Shown here one piece after another: positions 1 to 6,695 of a DNA stretch of 8,481 nucleotides; position 1 is the stretch's first letter; each line of letters opens with the position of its first letter. The translations under genes were made by a program, and so were the position numbers. The notes under the pieces are model-generated. The model searched no databases. It had not been told where the DNA came from and was given only the letters and a program-made list of their open reading frames with translations. Source of the DNA: Lachnospiraceae bacterium (GTDB lineage: Bacteria; Bacillota; Clostridia; Lachnospirales; Lachnospiraceae); contig VSOB01000088.1 of NCBI GenBank assembly GCA_009774625.1, forward strand, positions 1-8,481, in the 5' to 3' direction.

Positions 1-350
1 ACAATAGGCGCCCGCAGATTGACGCTCATCTTTTTCAGATCAGACGGCACCGACAGCGTCACAAGCACAAGCATATGATCCGGCTCCAGACTGCCGATGG
101 GCTTTAGCAGCTCATCCTCCACCTGTGGATTGTAATCCGGCATAATGACAAGCGGATCCAGGACCGGCATGGCAAACGCCGGTTCCTGCAGGGACTGCAG
201 CCATTTCACCCCTCTTCCGTCGATATGATCCGCATCATGCATCAGAGAAAACTCTTTCAGATCAGGGAAGCCGACGATACCGTTTTCAAAACGGATGATT
301 TTGTCACCATCGATCTCAACTTCCCCGAAAATCTTGGTCTTTATTTTCAT
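1..350 (-). CDS. fliW: Flagellar assembly factor FliW, 3' end cut by window edge
   Basis: FliW binds flagellin in the cytoplasm and antagonises the RNA-binding regulator CsrA, so that flagellin synthesis follows its export (established for the Bacillus FliW-CsrA-Hag system). The reading frame starts at ATG 350-348 and stays open to the left edge, giving 116 residues where FliW is usually about 150, so the C-terminal quarter is missing. Family signatures visible are a start MKIKTKIFGEVEI, then FENGIVGFPD near residues 21-30, LQSLQEPAFAMPVLDP near 51-66, and LVTLSVP followed by NLRAPI near the edge. A GGAG ribosome-binding site lies at 357-360, six bases before the ATG. The gene follows flgL by 21 bp and is the last visible member of the flagellar operon. 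csrA commonly follows fliW, but would lie outside the window. Confidence 0.95.
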   Translation of the reverse strand, partial: MKIKTKIFGEVEIDGDKIIRFENGIVGFPDLKEFSLMHDADHIDGRGVKWLQSLQEPAFAMPVLDPLVIMPDYNPQVEDELLKPIGSLEPDHMLVLVTLSVPSDLKKMSVNLRAPI

Positions 351-371
351 TTGCCGCTCCTTTTATTGCTA

Positions 372-2108
372 TCAGATAAAATTCAACAGACTGTTTTCCG
401 TAATCTTACCGGTTGCCATCAACGCTCCGTCATAGGCCAGCTTGGCAGTGGACAGATTGGTAGCTGCTTCGGCTGTATCCACCTGCTCATTGTCTTTCAC
501 AAGATCTTTAAAGCTGGTCTTTTGGGAAGAAAGACGCTCCATTACCAGATCCAGCTTCTTGGAACGGGTTCCCACAGATGTCAGGGCCAGTGTGGCACCT
601 TTCTGATGCTTCTGCATTTTGGTAATACCCTGTTCAAAGGATACCTGCAGCTTCTGCTCCAGGAATGTCAGCGTCTTATTGGCAGCCGCCAGGCTCTTTT
701 CTGCTATTTCCCTGTCAGCATCAGAAGTATTGGTGTCTTCAATCACGCCCTTTAAGGCGTCAATGGCCGCTTCCACATCCTGTACCTGCTCCAGCGTATC
801 GATCAGATCGTCCACATCCCTGCCAATGGCATGGGTATATACCTCAGATGCCAGTGTATTCACCCTCAGTTCCTGATTAAAGCCCACATCATAAGAAATT
901 ACCTGGTCATTGGGGTCATCACTCTGATTGTGCTTAATATTCTTTCCGTCCGGATCTTCCACACACTCGAAATAATGCTCCGGACGCAGATCTCCGTTTC
1001 TCCAGTCTGTCTTACTGTAAGAAATATTGATTTTTCCTTCATCCACACCTTCTGTTCTGGTATAATCTCTGGTGGCTGACAGCGTATTATAAGCCGCATC
1101 ATTCAGGATCAGTTCTCCGGTTTCCGGAATAAACACAGCATATGGTGTGGTGGCATCTTCTTTCTCGAACACCGGATTGCCGTCTGCATCAAATACGGGA
1201 GCGCCCGTACCCGGCTCCGTTGCCTGGATCAGATTGCCTGCCGCATCTGTTTTATAAACGTTCTGCGCATACTGATAAGGATCCACCTTCACTTCAGCCG
1301 GCGGAGGTGTGGTTACAGTATCATTTACCGGATTGCCGTTGGCATCACTGAGAACCGTTCCATATTTGGATACCGTTACCACGGGTATGTTCAGCGGGCC
1401 GTTCCCTGCAATGCCGGAATCCCCCTTGTAATAACTGATAACCGGTTTTACATCCTTATCCAGCTTATCATAGGAAAGTCTGAGTCTGTGAATTGTTTCC
1501 TTGCTGATATCGGTATCGGCTATCGAGTAATCCGCATCGGTATAATTGCCGGCATTGATCTCGCCGATATTCCCTGCGCCTTTGTCCATCTTGATATAGG
1601 TAATGTCATCCAGCGCGGACTTATCCACGCTCTCCCTAATCTCATAGGTCTGCTTTACATCCTGCTGAAACCGCAGCTTCACACTGGTACGATATCCGGT
1701 AAACAGGCCTCTGCCCGCATAGTCCGCATCACCGGTGGCATAGATCTTATCCCTTAACTGCTTTAAATTGTCCAGTATCGTCTTTCTGTCTGCAGACTGT
1801 TTGAACTTCACAGAACCGGTGTTACACTCTTCCAGCATATCCTCTATGATATCATTCACTGTCGTGATGGCGTCTTCTGTCACGGAGAGCCAACTGTCCG
1901 CATCTTCTGCATTCTTATCCCGATACTGGGTGATCTCAGACAGTGTGGTCCGCAGTCTCAGAGAACGGATCGCAATCACCGGATCCTCAGAAGGTCTTAA
2001 TATCTTCTTACCGGTGGCCATCTGGTTGTTGTATTTGTCCTCCATCAGTTTATTGGTATTGAGGTTGGAAAGAGAATTATTTTGTATGATTTTAGTGGTA
2101 ATTCGCAT
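372..2108 (-). CDS. flgL: Flagellar hook-associated protein 3 (FlgL), enlarged
   Basis: FlgL is the second hook-filament junction protein. It is exported through the flagellar secretion system and sits between FlgK and the flagellin filament. The N-terminal helix region is flagellin-like: MRITTKIIQNNSLSNLN at the start, then ATGKKILRPSEDP near residues 31-43 and the YAGRGLFTGY turn near 130-139. The C-terminal coil ends in NLSTAKLAYDGALMATGKIT (551-570) and NSLLNF. Length is 578 residues against about 300 for Bacillus or enteric FlgL. The extra mass lies between about residues 180 and 410 and includes a Pro-rich stretch (TPPPAEVKVDP) and three D-A-x-G-N-P/L-like repeats (residues 254-314). 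Only two cysteines are present. A GGGGAGGA ribosome-binding site (2115-2122) lies six bases before the ATG, and the gene follows flgK2 by 25 bp. It is called from its conserved ends; the middle is not recognisable. Confidence 0.95.
   Translation of the reverse strand: MRITTKIIQNNSLSNLNTNKLMEDKYNNQMATGKKILRPSEDPVIAIRSLRLRTTLSEITQYRDKNAEDADSWLSVTEDAITTVNDIIEDMLEECNTGSVKFKQSADRKTILDNLKQLRDKIYATGDADYAGRGLFTGYRTSVKLRFQQDVKQTYEIRESVDKSALDDITYIKMDKGAGNIGEINAGNYTDADYSIADTDISKETIHRLRLSYDKLDKDVKPVISYYKGDSGIAGNGPLNIPVVTVSKYGTVLSDANGNPVNDTVTTPPPAEVKVDPYQYAQNVYKTDAAGNLIQATEPGTGAPVFDADGNPVFEKEDATTPYAVFIPETGELILNDAAYNTLSATRDYTRTEGVDEGKINISYSKTDWRNGDLRPEHYFECVEDPDGKNIKHNQSDDPNDQVISYDVGFNQELRVNTLASEVYTHAIGRDVDDLIDTLEQVQDVEAAIDALKGVIEDTNTSDADREIAEKSLAAANKTLTFLEQKLQVSFEQGITKMQKHQKGATLALTSVGTRSKKLDLVMERLSSQKTSFKDLVKDNEQVDTAEAATNLSTAKLAYDGALMATGKITENSLLNFI
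1171..1347 (-). repeat. Short direct repeats inside flgL coding D-A-x-G-N-P units
   Basis: Two stretches of 21 bases, at 1171-1191 and 1327-1347, are nearly identical (two mismatches by eye). Both begin accggattgccgt on the plus strand. A third, weaker copy lies at 1231-1248. On the coding strand they specify DANGNPV, DAAGNLI and DADGNPV in the central expansion of FlgL. This suggests a small tandemly duplicated, probably beta-turn-rich element in the surface domain. Duplication as the origin is an inference. Confidence 0.6.
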
Positions 2109-2133
2109 GTTTTGTCCTCCCCTGTTATGCTGA

Positions 2134-4074
2134 TTATACGCCGGTCTGCAGAATCAGCCTGTCATATACTTCTGTCAGAGTCTGCACCATCTTGCAGGCC
2201 AGATTATATGCATGCCGGTACTTTACCAGATTGACGGCCTCTTCGTCCTCGTCCACACCATGTACCGAAAGCCGCTGAGTCTCGATGCTTTTCCCGATAT
2301 TTTCATAATTATCACAGAAATCATCGGCCCGCCGGGTGTTCAGGGCCACATCCGACAGAATACACTGCAGGAACTGGCTGGCGGAACTGCCGCGGAAGCT
2401 CATCTTTTCCACGTTGGTTTTCAGATCGATCAACTCATCCACTACATCGTATTTGCTTTCCTCGTCCTGATTGCCGGTATGGGTCGCCATCTTATCCGGA
2501 TCATCCAGCAGTTCATCCGATACGGAAAAATTAAATGCCGTCATCCAATAGTAGCTGTCGTCCGAAGTGGAAATGGAATAAGAAAAGCTGCCGTCCAGTT
2601 TCTGGTTGCCGAAAGACGGTGTGCCGTCTGCGTATTTATCAAAGTTCCACTGTGTATCATCCGTTGCCTTATCCGCACGGAACAGATTCTGTCCCGGATT
2701 GCCGTAATTATCAATCGCACCATCCTGGGTGATGATCTCGTTAAAGGCTCTGGAATAGCACCGGATCCACTCATTCATCTGCTCCATATAGTAGGGGATC
2801 CCCTGGTATTCCACCCTGTCCCCGATGGTGGCATCCTTGCCGATCAGACCGCCTGTGCTGGTATTTGTATTTTTAGGCGGATTGCTTAAAACAAAATCAT
2901 AGGAATATTTGCCCGTATCCGCATTGTAATTCATCGTCCAGGAATCAAAGTAATATTCCTTGCTTCCCAGCATGATCTTGCCCCCGTTGTCCGGCAGGGT
3001 ACATTTATTAATATCTTTTAAATATTCCGCAGTCACATCGATGGTAACGATGCTGTGCCGCTCTCCGTCAGGCTGCCGTTTCACATCCACCATGGAGACA
3101 CTGCCTCTGAAATTCTCTCCGTTATTACCGTCACGGAGCTGTGCCAGCGCTTTCAGTTTGCCGCCCAGACTGGCATTTTTCAGACTGAACCGGTTGCCGT
3201 TAGACCAGTAAATATCATACAGTCCGTCGGCATCGGACTGGTTTACCTTTTCGTAGCTGGCTCTGGCCTCGCAGGACAGAGAATAGGAAATCTGATCGTC
3301 CAGCAGGGTTTGACGGCCTGCGATCTTTACGATAAAACGGGTGGCTCCGGTATATCTGCCCGGATTGTGGGGATCTGTCACCTGCTGCTCTTCCACCTCC
3401 ACATCCACGATCTCAGAAAGCTGGTCGATCAGCAGCGCTCTCTGGTCCCTCAGCTCGTTGGCTGTACCGCCGCCTATCTCAATCACATTGATCTGTTTAT
3501 TCAGGGTGACGATTTCCTGTGCCAGAGAATTGATCTGATCCACGCAGGTACGAATCTCTGTATTCACATCCTTCTGCAGCTCCTGCAGATTGCCTGCCAT
3601 CGTATTGAAATACTCTGCCAGAGATTCTGCAGTCCCCAGGAAAGCGCGTCTGGGATCATCCGTACCCGAATCTTTCTTTACATCTGCCAGCGCCGCATAC
3701 ATTTCATCCAGAAGTGTATTAAAGCCTCTCAGTTCTCCCTCTTCCAGATCTCCGTCATCCCGGAAATAGGCCTCGATCTGCTTCATATAGTAGGATTTGA
3801 CCGAATATTCCCCTATATTCGTATTGTTTTCCCAATACTTTACATCATAATATTCATTTCTGTACCGTTCGATGGCCAGTACATCCACACCGGCGCCTGC
3901 GCACCCGTAACTGGTAAAGGTACGGAGCGCTTCACTGGCCTGCTGTATCGTGTGCTGTCTGCTGTATCCCTCTGTGTTGACATTGGAAATATTATTGCCG
4001 GTGGTATTGATTCCGGCATTGGCCGCTGTGATTCCCAAATAAGCTGTATTTAAACCAAAAAATGTAGATGGCAT
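2134..4074 (-). CDS. flgK: Flagellar hook-associated protein 1 (FlgK), second, longer paralogue
   Basis: This is a FlgK-type junction protein, an exported axial component that caps the hook before FlgL and the filament are added. The N-terminus shows the rod/hook/HAP signature: FFGLNTAYLGITAANAGINT then NNISNVNTEGYSRQ (residues 5-40). The C-terminus has the matching DEDEEAVNLVKYRHAYNLACKMVQTL (608-633). The internal FlgK segment GGTANELRDQRALLIDQLS (202-220) is also clear. The conserved core stops near RDGNNGENFRG (314-324) and resumes at YQGIPYYMEQMNEWIRCYSR (423-442), leaving an unrecognised insert of about 100 residues. Eight cysteines occur along the protein, which is unusual for a flagellar axial protein. 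Length is 646 against about 550 for enteric FlgK. An AAAGGAGG site (4081-4088) sits six bases before the ATG. It lies 22 bp after the first flgK and 25 bp before flgL. The FlgK family call is firm; a distinct role from the first copy is unknown. Confidence 0.93.
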   Translation of the reverse strand: MPSTFFGLNTAYLGITAANAGINTTGNNISNVNTEGYSRQHTIQQASEALRTFTSYGCAGAGVDVLAIERYRNEYYDVKYWENNTNIGEYSVKSYYMKQIEAYFRDDGDLEEGELRGFNTLLDEMYAALADVKKDSGTDDPRRAFLGTAESLAEYFNTMAGNLQELQKDVNTEIRTCVDQINSLAQEIVTLNKQINVIEIGGGTANELRDQRALLIDQLSEIVDVEVEEQQVTDPHNPGRYTGATRFIVKIAGRQTLLDDQISYSLSCEARASYEKVNQSDADGLYDIYWSNGNRFSLKNASLGGKLKALAQLRDGNNGENFRGSVSMVDVKRQPDGERHSIVTIDVTAEYLKDINKCTLPDNGGKIMLGSKEYYFDSWTMNYNADTGKYSYDFVLSNPPKNTNTSTGGLIGKDATIGDRVEYQGIPYYMEQMNEWIRCYSRAFNEIITQDGAIDNYGNPGQNLFRADKATDDTQWNFDKYADGTPSFGNQKLDGSFSYSISTSDDSYYWMTAFNFSVSDELLDDPDKMATHTGNQDEESKYDVVDELIDLKTNVEKMSFRGSSASQFLQCILSDVALNTRRADDFCDNYENIGKSIETQRLSVHGVDEDEEAVNLVKYRHAYNLACKMVQTLTEVYDRLILQTGV

Positions 4075-4096
4075 ACCCTTCCTCCTTTACTCCCCA

Positions 4097-5776
4097 TCAG
4101 CTTGCAAGACTGTTCAGAAGATGCGCCAGCATCTCATTCACCACATTGATATAACGGCTGGCTGCATTATAGGCGTTCTGAAACTTTACCATATTGGTCA
4201 TTTCCTCATCGGAAGAAACCCCCACCACCTCTTCTCTTGCATAATCGGTGGCTTCCACAGTATCCGACTGGGTCTTACAGATTTTATAAAGCACCTGACC
4301 GGTATTGCCCACCTGGGATACCAGATCGGAATAATAATCCGCAAAATTGGTTTTCATCCTGACATTAGGATTCAGATTCAGCTCCTCTGTCTGGAACGCT
4401 TTCGCCAGCTTGGCTGCCGTTTCAAAATCCTCTTTTTTATCCGGCTTCAGAAGTCCCAGCTTGGTAGGCTCTTTGAGCAAGTCCGGATTGATTACCATAT
4501 TCATCGTGGTATACAGACTTTCCGAATCCCCCACATCTTCCTGATTGTACTCCCACTGCTCTGTATTTGTATTGTACGTATATCCTTCCGATGTTTTCTT
4601 CTGGAATATCTGGATCGGCTGATAAGTCTCCCTGCCGTTTACCATCACTTTTTCACACAGATATCCGGTGCCCGGATCGGCCGCTTCCGCCAGAATGCCG
4701 TTGATCTTGGTGGTAACCGCATGAATCAACTGGTCAAACTCAGCCTGCATATTCATCACTATGGACTGGGAAATATCTCTGTCATAAGCATTTTCATCCA
4801 GAAGATCCGTATAATTGGCACGTTTGTTCCCTCTCGCCAGCAGCTTTGCTTTCGTGCCGCCGATATCGGTATTGGACGCCGAGGAAATGGTCGTCCGCAG
4901 ATTGAATACTTCGCACCCTTCTGTAATATAATGTTTATTCCCATTGCCGTCTACGGTATAATGTGCATCCATCTTCCAGAACGGCGTATAGAATCCGGTG
5001 ATATTGTCCTGTTCCAGCCCTATTTCAAACACCATATTACGGGAAACAAGGTCATGGCCTTCAAACTGGACGGTTACATTGCCGAAGGAGTCCTCCTTAT
5101 AATTGATCCTTCCCATCGCCCCCAGCTCATCCAATATCTGATTTCTGGCATCCCGCAGGTCATTGGCAGTCTCTCTTCCGCCTGCCTCCACCTTAACGAT
5201 CCGCTGATTCAGAGTGAATAACTGCTTTGCGTATTCATTTATCTTTTTCACATCGGCTTCGACCTGCAGATTCAGATTATTCTGATAATCGACCAGTCCC
5301 TGATATACTCCCTGTGCGCTCTCCAGAAATGCGGAAGCACGCTGGATCACCAGCCCCTGTACCACCGAATCCGTGGGTGTCTTGGCAAGCTCATCAATGG
5401 CACGCTGTATATTGTCCATAGAAGTATTAAAGGTGGCTCCATGCATCTCTCCGAGAATGGTTTCCACCTGGGACATTGTCTCATAAGAAGCGGTATAGTA
5501 CGCGCTCCTGCCCGACTCTCTCCTGTATGCCTGATCCAGGAAAACATCCCTGACCTGTCTGACTTTGGAATATACGACGCCCTGACCGATTTGTTTGTGA
5601 GAAATGGCCGCAGGATCTCTGGCGATTGTATTGTAATACATATCGCTCTGCATTACCTGCTGCCTTGTATAGCCTACCGTGTCCAGATTGGACATATTAT
5701 GTGCGGTTGTGTTCAGTGCATTCTGACTTGTCTGAAGCCCGGACTGCCCTACGAATAAATTTGCCATTAACGACAT
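4097..5776 (-). CDS. flgK: Flagellar hook-associated protein 1 (FlgK), first, canonical-length copy
   Basis: FlgK forms the first layer of the hook-filament junction after export, with FlgN as its usual chaperone. The N-terminus NLFVGQSGLQTSQNALNTTA (6-25), followed by HNMSNLDTVGYTRQQ (26-40), is a textbook FlgK/rod-hook signature. RETANDLRDARNQILDELG (201-219) is the conserved FlgK central helix segment, and EEMTNMVKFQNAYNAASRYI (524-543) is the conserved C-terminal coiled coil. At 559 residues it has the usual family length and lacks the extra insert of the neighbouring paralogue. It has three cysteines. ATG 5776 is chosen over the in-frame ATG at 5767 because AAAGGGGTGA (5781-5790) is correctly spaced only for the former. 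It lies 20 bp after flgN and 22 bp before flgK2. Of the two copies, this one is the more likely functional equivalent of the single FlgK of other bacteria, by length and by position next to flgN (inference). Confidence 0.95.
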   Translation of the reverse strand: MSLMANLFVGQSGLQTSQNALNTTAHNMSNLDTVGYTRQQVMQSDMYYNTIARDPAAISHKQIGQGVVYSKVRQVRDVFLDQAYRRESGRSAYYTASYETMSQVETILGEMHGATFNTSMDNIQRAIDELAKTPTDSVVQGLVIQRASAFLESAQGVYQGLVDYQNNLNLQVEADVKKINEYAKQLFTLNQRIVKVEAGGRETANDLRDARNQILDELGAMGRINYKEDSFGNVTVQFEGHDLVSRNMVFEIGLEQDNITGFYTPFWKMDAHYTVDGNGNKHYITEGCEVFNLRTTISSASNTDIGGTKAKLLARGNKRANYTDLLDENAYDRDISQSIVMNMQAEFDQLIHAVTTKINGILAEAADPGTGYLCEKVMVNGRETYQPIQIFQKKTSEGYTYNTNTEQWEYNQEDVGDSESLYTTMNMVINPDLLKEPTKLGLLKPDKKEDFETAAKLAKAFQTEELNLNPNVRMKTNFADYYSDLVSQVGNTGQVLYKICKTQSDTVEATDYAREEVVGVSSDEEMTNMVKFQNAYNAASRYINVVNEMLAHLLNSLAS

Positions 5777-5780
5777 GATA

Positions 5781-5790
5781 TCACCCCTTT
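5781..5790 (-). promoter_or_regulatory. Ribosome-binding site of first flgK
   Basis: The coding strand reads AAAGGGGTGA, ending four bases before ATG 5776. The alternative ATG at 5767 would be 13 bases away, so this site decides the start. Confidence 0.7.
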
Positions 5791-5796
5791 ATCAAC

Positions 5797-6315
5797 TTAC
5801 TGCTTTGCGTCGAAGTTTCCTCTGTCCACGCCCATTATGCTTCCTGCATTGTAGGCGCCCCTGTTATAGTTTGCGGTTTCCGGCGCTCTTCTCATGGACT
5901 GAAGAAGATTCAGATCAAACTCCACCATCTCCAGCGCCCCCATCAGCAGTTCTCTGTTCTGCGCATTGACATCCTGCATCTGGGAAAGGGTACTGCGGAG
6001 TTTGTCGTGAATCTCCGAAAGCGCTTTCTGCTCCTTCGGGCTTTTCTCAAACATCTGAATCAGATTCTCCAGTTTTAATTCTTCAACATCCTTGTTGATC
6101 ACATTGGCAATATCGCGGATATGCTCTTCCCTTTTGCCTTCCAGAAGATGGATCCTGTCGATAATGTTCTGTTCTTCATCCGTGATTTCCTGTAACTGCG
6201 CCACATTGCCCTGCACAATAACAGGTGTTTTTTTTCTTGATAATTCCAGCAAAATTTCGTATTCTGCATTTTCCTGTTCCAAAACAGAAATTAAGTTTTC
6301 TACCAGACTCGCCAC
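5797..6315 (-). CDS. flgN: FlgN-type flagellar export chaperone
   Basis: FlgN is a cytoplasmic chaperone that binds the C-terminal helices of FlgK and FlgL, keeps them unassembled and delivers them to the export apparatus. The 172-residue product is almost entirely helical with heptad-like charge patterning. LVENLISVLEQENAEYEILL (4-23) is the typical FlgN N-terminal helix, LQEITDEEQNIIDRIHLLE (41-59) a second, and a long coiled-coil region ends near NLLQSMRRA. A short Gly/Asn/Tyr-rich tail (about residues 146-172) is probably flexible. The start is GTG (6315-6313); no in-frame ATG lies close upstream. The Shine-Dalgarno GAGGT (6323-6327) overlaps the last codons of flgM, which ends only five bases upstream, so translational coupling is likely. 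The coding strand has a run of eight A at 6228-6235. Identification rests on length, helical character and position between flgM and flgK. Confidence 0.9.
   Translation of the reverse strand: MASLVENLISVLEQENAEYEILLELSRKKTPVIVQGNVAQLQEITDEEQNIIDRIHLLEGKREEHIRDIANVINKDVEELKLENLIQMFEKSPKEQKALSEIHDKLRSTLSQMQDVNAQNRELLMGALEMVEFDLNLLQSMRRAPETANYNRGAYNAGSIMGVDRGNFDAKQ
6228..6235 (-). repeat. A8 homopolymer within the flgN coding strand
   Basis: Eight consecutive T on the plus strand, read as eight A in flgN, code the Lys-Lys-Thr region near residue 28. Runs of this kind are possible sites of polymerase slippage. As given, the frame is intact. Confidence 0.8.
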
Positions 6316-6320
6316 CGGAA

Positions 6321-6596
6321 TTACCTCATTTCTTTGTATTTTTGGAAGAGCTTTGCTGCCAGGCTTTCTTCGCTCACCTGATAAGTGCCGCTCTGTACCG
6401 CGCTTTTCAGAGGCGCTGTAATGTCTTCCCTGATATCAGGTGTATTGGCCATCGCCTGTTTCGCTGTCTGGATATCCTTTCCTGTATTGGAAATCTGCAA
6501 ATGGTCCGAAAAACTGCCTTTCGCTGCTTTGTCTGTCTTTACCGTCTTTTGTGTCTGGTAAAGCTGCTGTACCTGTGTATAAGTCTCAATACGCAT
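6321..6596 (-). CDS. flgM: Anti-sigma-28 factor FlgM
   Basis: FlgM binds sigma-28 (FliA/SigD) and blocks late flagellar transcription until it is exported or otherwise removed on hook completion. The product has 91 residues, the normal family size. The N-terminal half is polar and Gln/Thr/Lys-rich, consistent with the disordered export part. The segment DHLQISNTGKDIQTAKQA (31-48) matches the family's D-x-V/L-x-I-S pattern. The C-terminal sigma-binding region reads PDIREDITAPLKSAVQSGTY (53-72), then QVSEESLAAKLFQK. AAGGAGG (6603-6609) precedes the ATG by six bases. It is the first gene of the flagellar operon, and flgN follows after five bases. Upstream sits a sigma-28 promoter, so FlgM synthesis is probably under the factor it inhibits, as in other bacteria. 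Confidence 0.95.
   Translation of the reverse strand: MRIETYTQVQQLYQTQKTVKTDKAAKGSFSDHLQISNTGKDIQTAKQAMANTPDIREDITAPLKSAVQSGTYQVSEESLAAKLFQKYKEMR
6323..6327 (-). promoter_or_regulatory. Ribosome-binding site of flgN, inside flgM stop region
   Basis: GAGGT on the coding strand overlaps the last sense codons and the stop of flgM, seven bases before GTG 6315. It supports the GTG start and suggests that flgN translation is coupled to that of flgM. Confidence 0.6.
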
Positions 6597-6615
6597 AAAA
6601 CTCCTCCTTCCGTGG

Positions 6616-6629
6616 ATTACTTGCGTAAT
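6616..6629 (-). promoter_or_regulatory. Small hairpin with GCAA loop in flgM leader
   Basis: The coding strand reads ATTAC-GCAA-GTAAT, a perfect five-base stem with a GNRA-type tetraloop, six bases upstream of the AAGGAGG site. It would lie in the roughly 43-base leader made from the sigma-28 promoter. A role in translation or RNA stability is only a suggestion. Confidence 0.4.
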
Positions 6630-6634
6630 TGTTT

Positions 6635-6667
6635 TCTCACTATGTGTATCGGTTATTTTATGTGAGA
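6635..6667. repeat. Inverted repeat TCTCAC/GTGAGA around the flgM promoter -10
   Basis: TCTCAC at 6635-6640 and GTGAGA at 6662-6667 (plus strand) are perfect six-base arms separated by 21 bases. They bracket the sigma-28 -10 element and probable start site. It may be an operator or chance; six-base arms are weak evidence. Confidence 0.35.
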
Positions 6668-6672
6668 CTTTA
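6647..6672 (-). promoter_or_regulatory. Sigma-28 (FliA/SigD) promoter of the flgM operon
   Basis: On the coding strand TAAA (6669-6672) is followed by 16 bases and then CCGATA (6647-6652). The known sigma-28/sigma-D consensus is TAAA, 15 bases, then GCCGATAA or CCGATAT, so both boxes and the spacing fit. The -10 element ends about 50 bases before the flgM ATG. Transcription would start near 6640 and run through flgMN-flgK-flgK2-flgL-fliW. The sequence match is direct; activity is inferred. Confidence 0.8.
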
Positions 6673-6686
6673 GTTCTTTCCCCAAA

Positions 6687-6695
6687 ATTATACCA
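6687..6695 (-). promoter_or_regulatory. Possible sigma-A extended -10 element upstream of flgM
   Basis: The coding strand has TGG-TATAAT, a perfect -10 hexamer with the TGn extension, starting inside the 3' end of the kinase gene and overlapping its stop region. A possible -35, TTGAGG (6708-6713), is spaced at only 15 bases, so activity would rely on the extended -10. It could give sigma-28-independent expression of flgM. Confidence 0.5.

Noticed and set aside
225..755. Plus-strand open frame spanning the fliW-flgL boundary
   Set aside because: It overlaps two well-supported minus-strand genes and their start and stop signals, and its sequence is not protein-like.
3055..4053. Long plus-strand open frame opposite the second flgK
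   Set aside because: It is fully antisense to a gene with clear FlgK signatures, its translation is Ile/Leu/His/Cys-rich with no family features, and no promoter or ribosome-binding site was evident.
4121..5221. Long plus-strand open frame opposite the first flgK
   Set aside because: Same situation: a codon-bias shadow of the real minus-strand gene, with no recognisable motif or ribosome-binding site.
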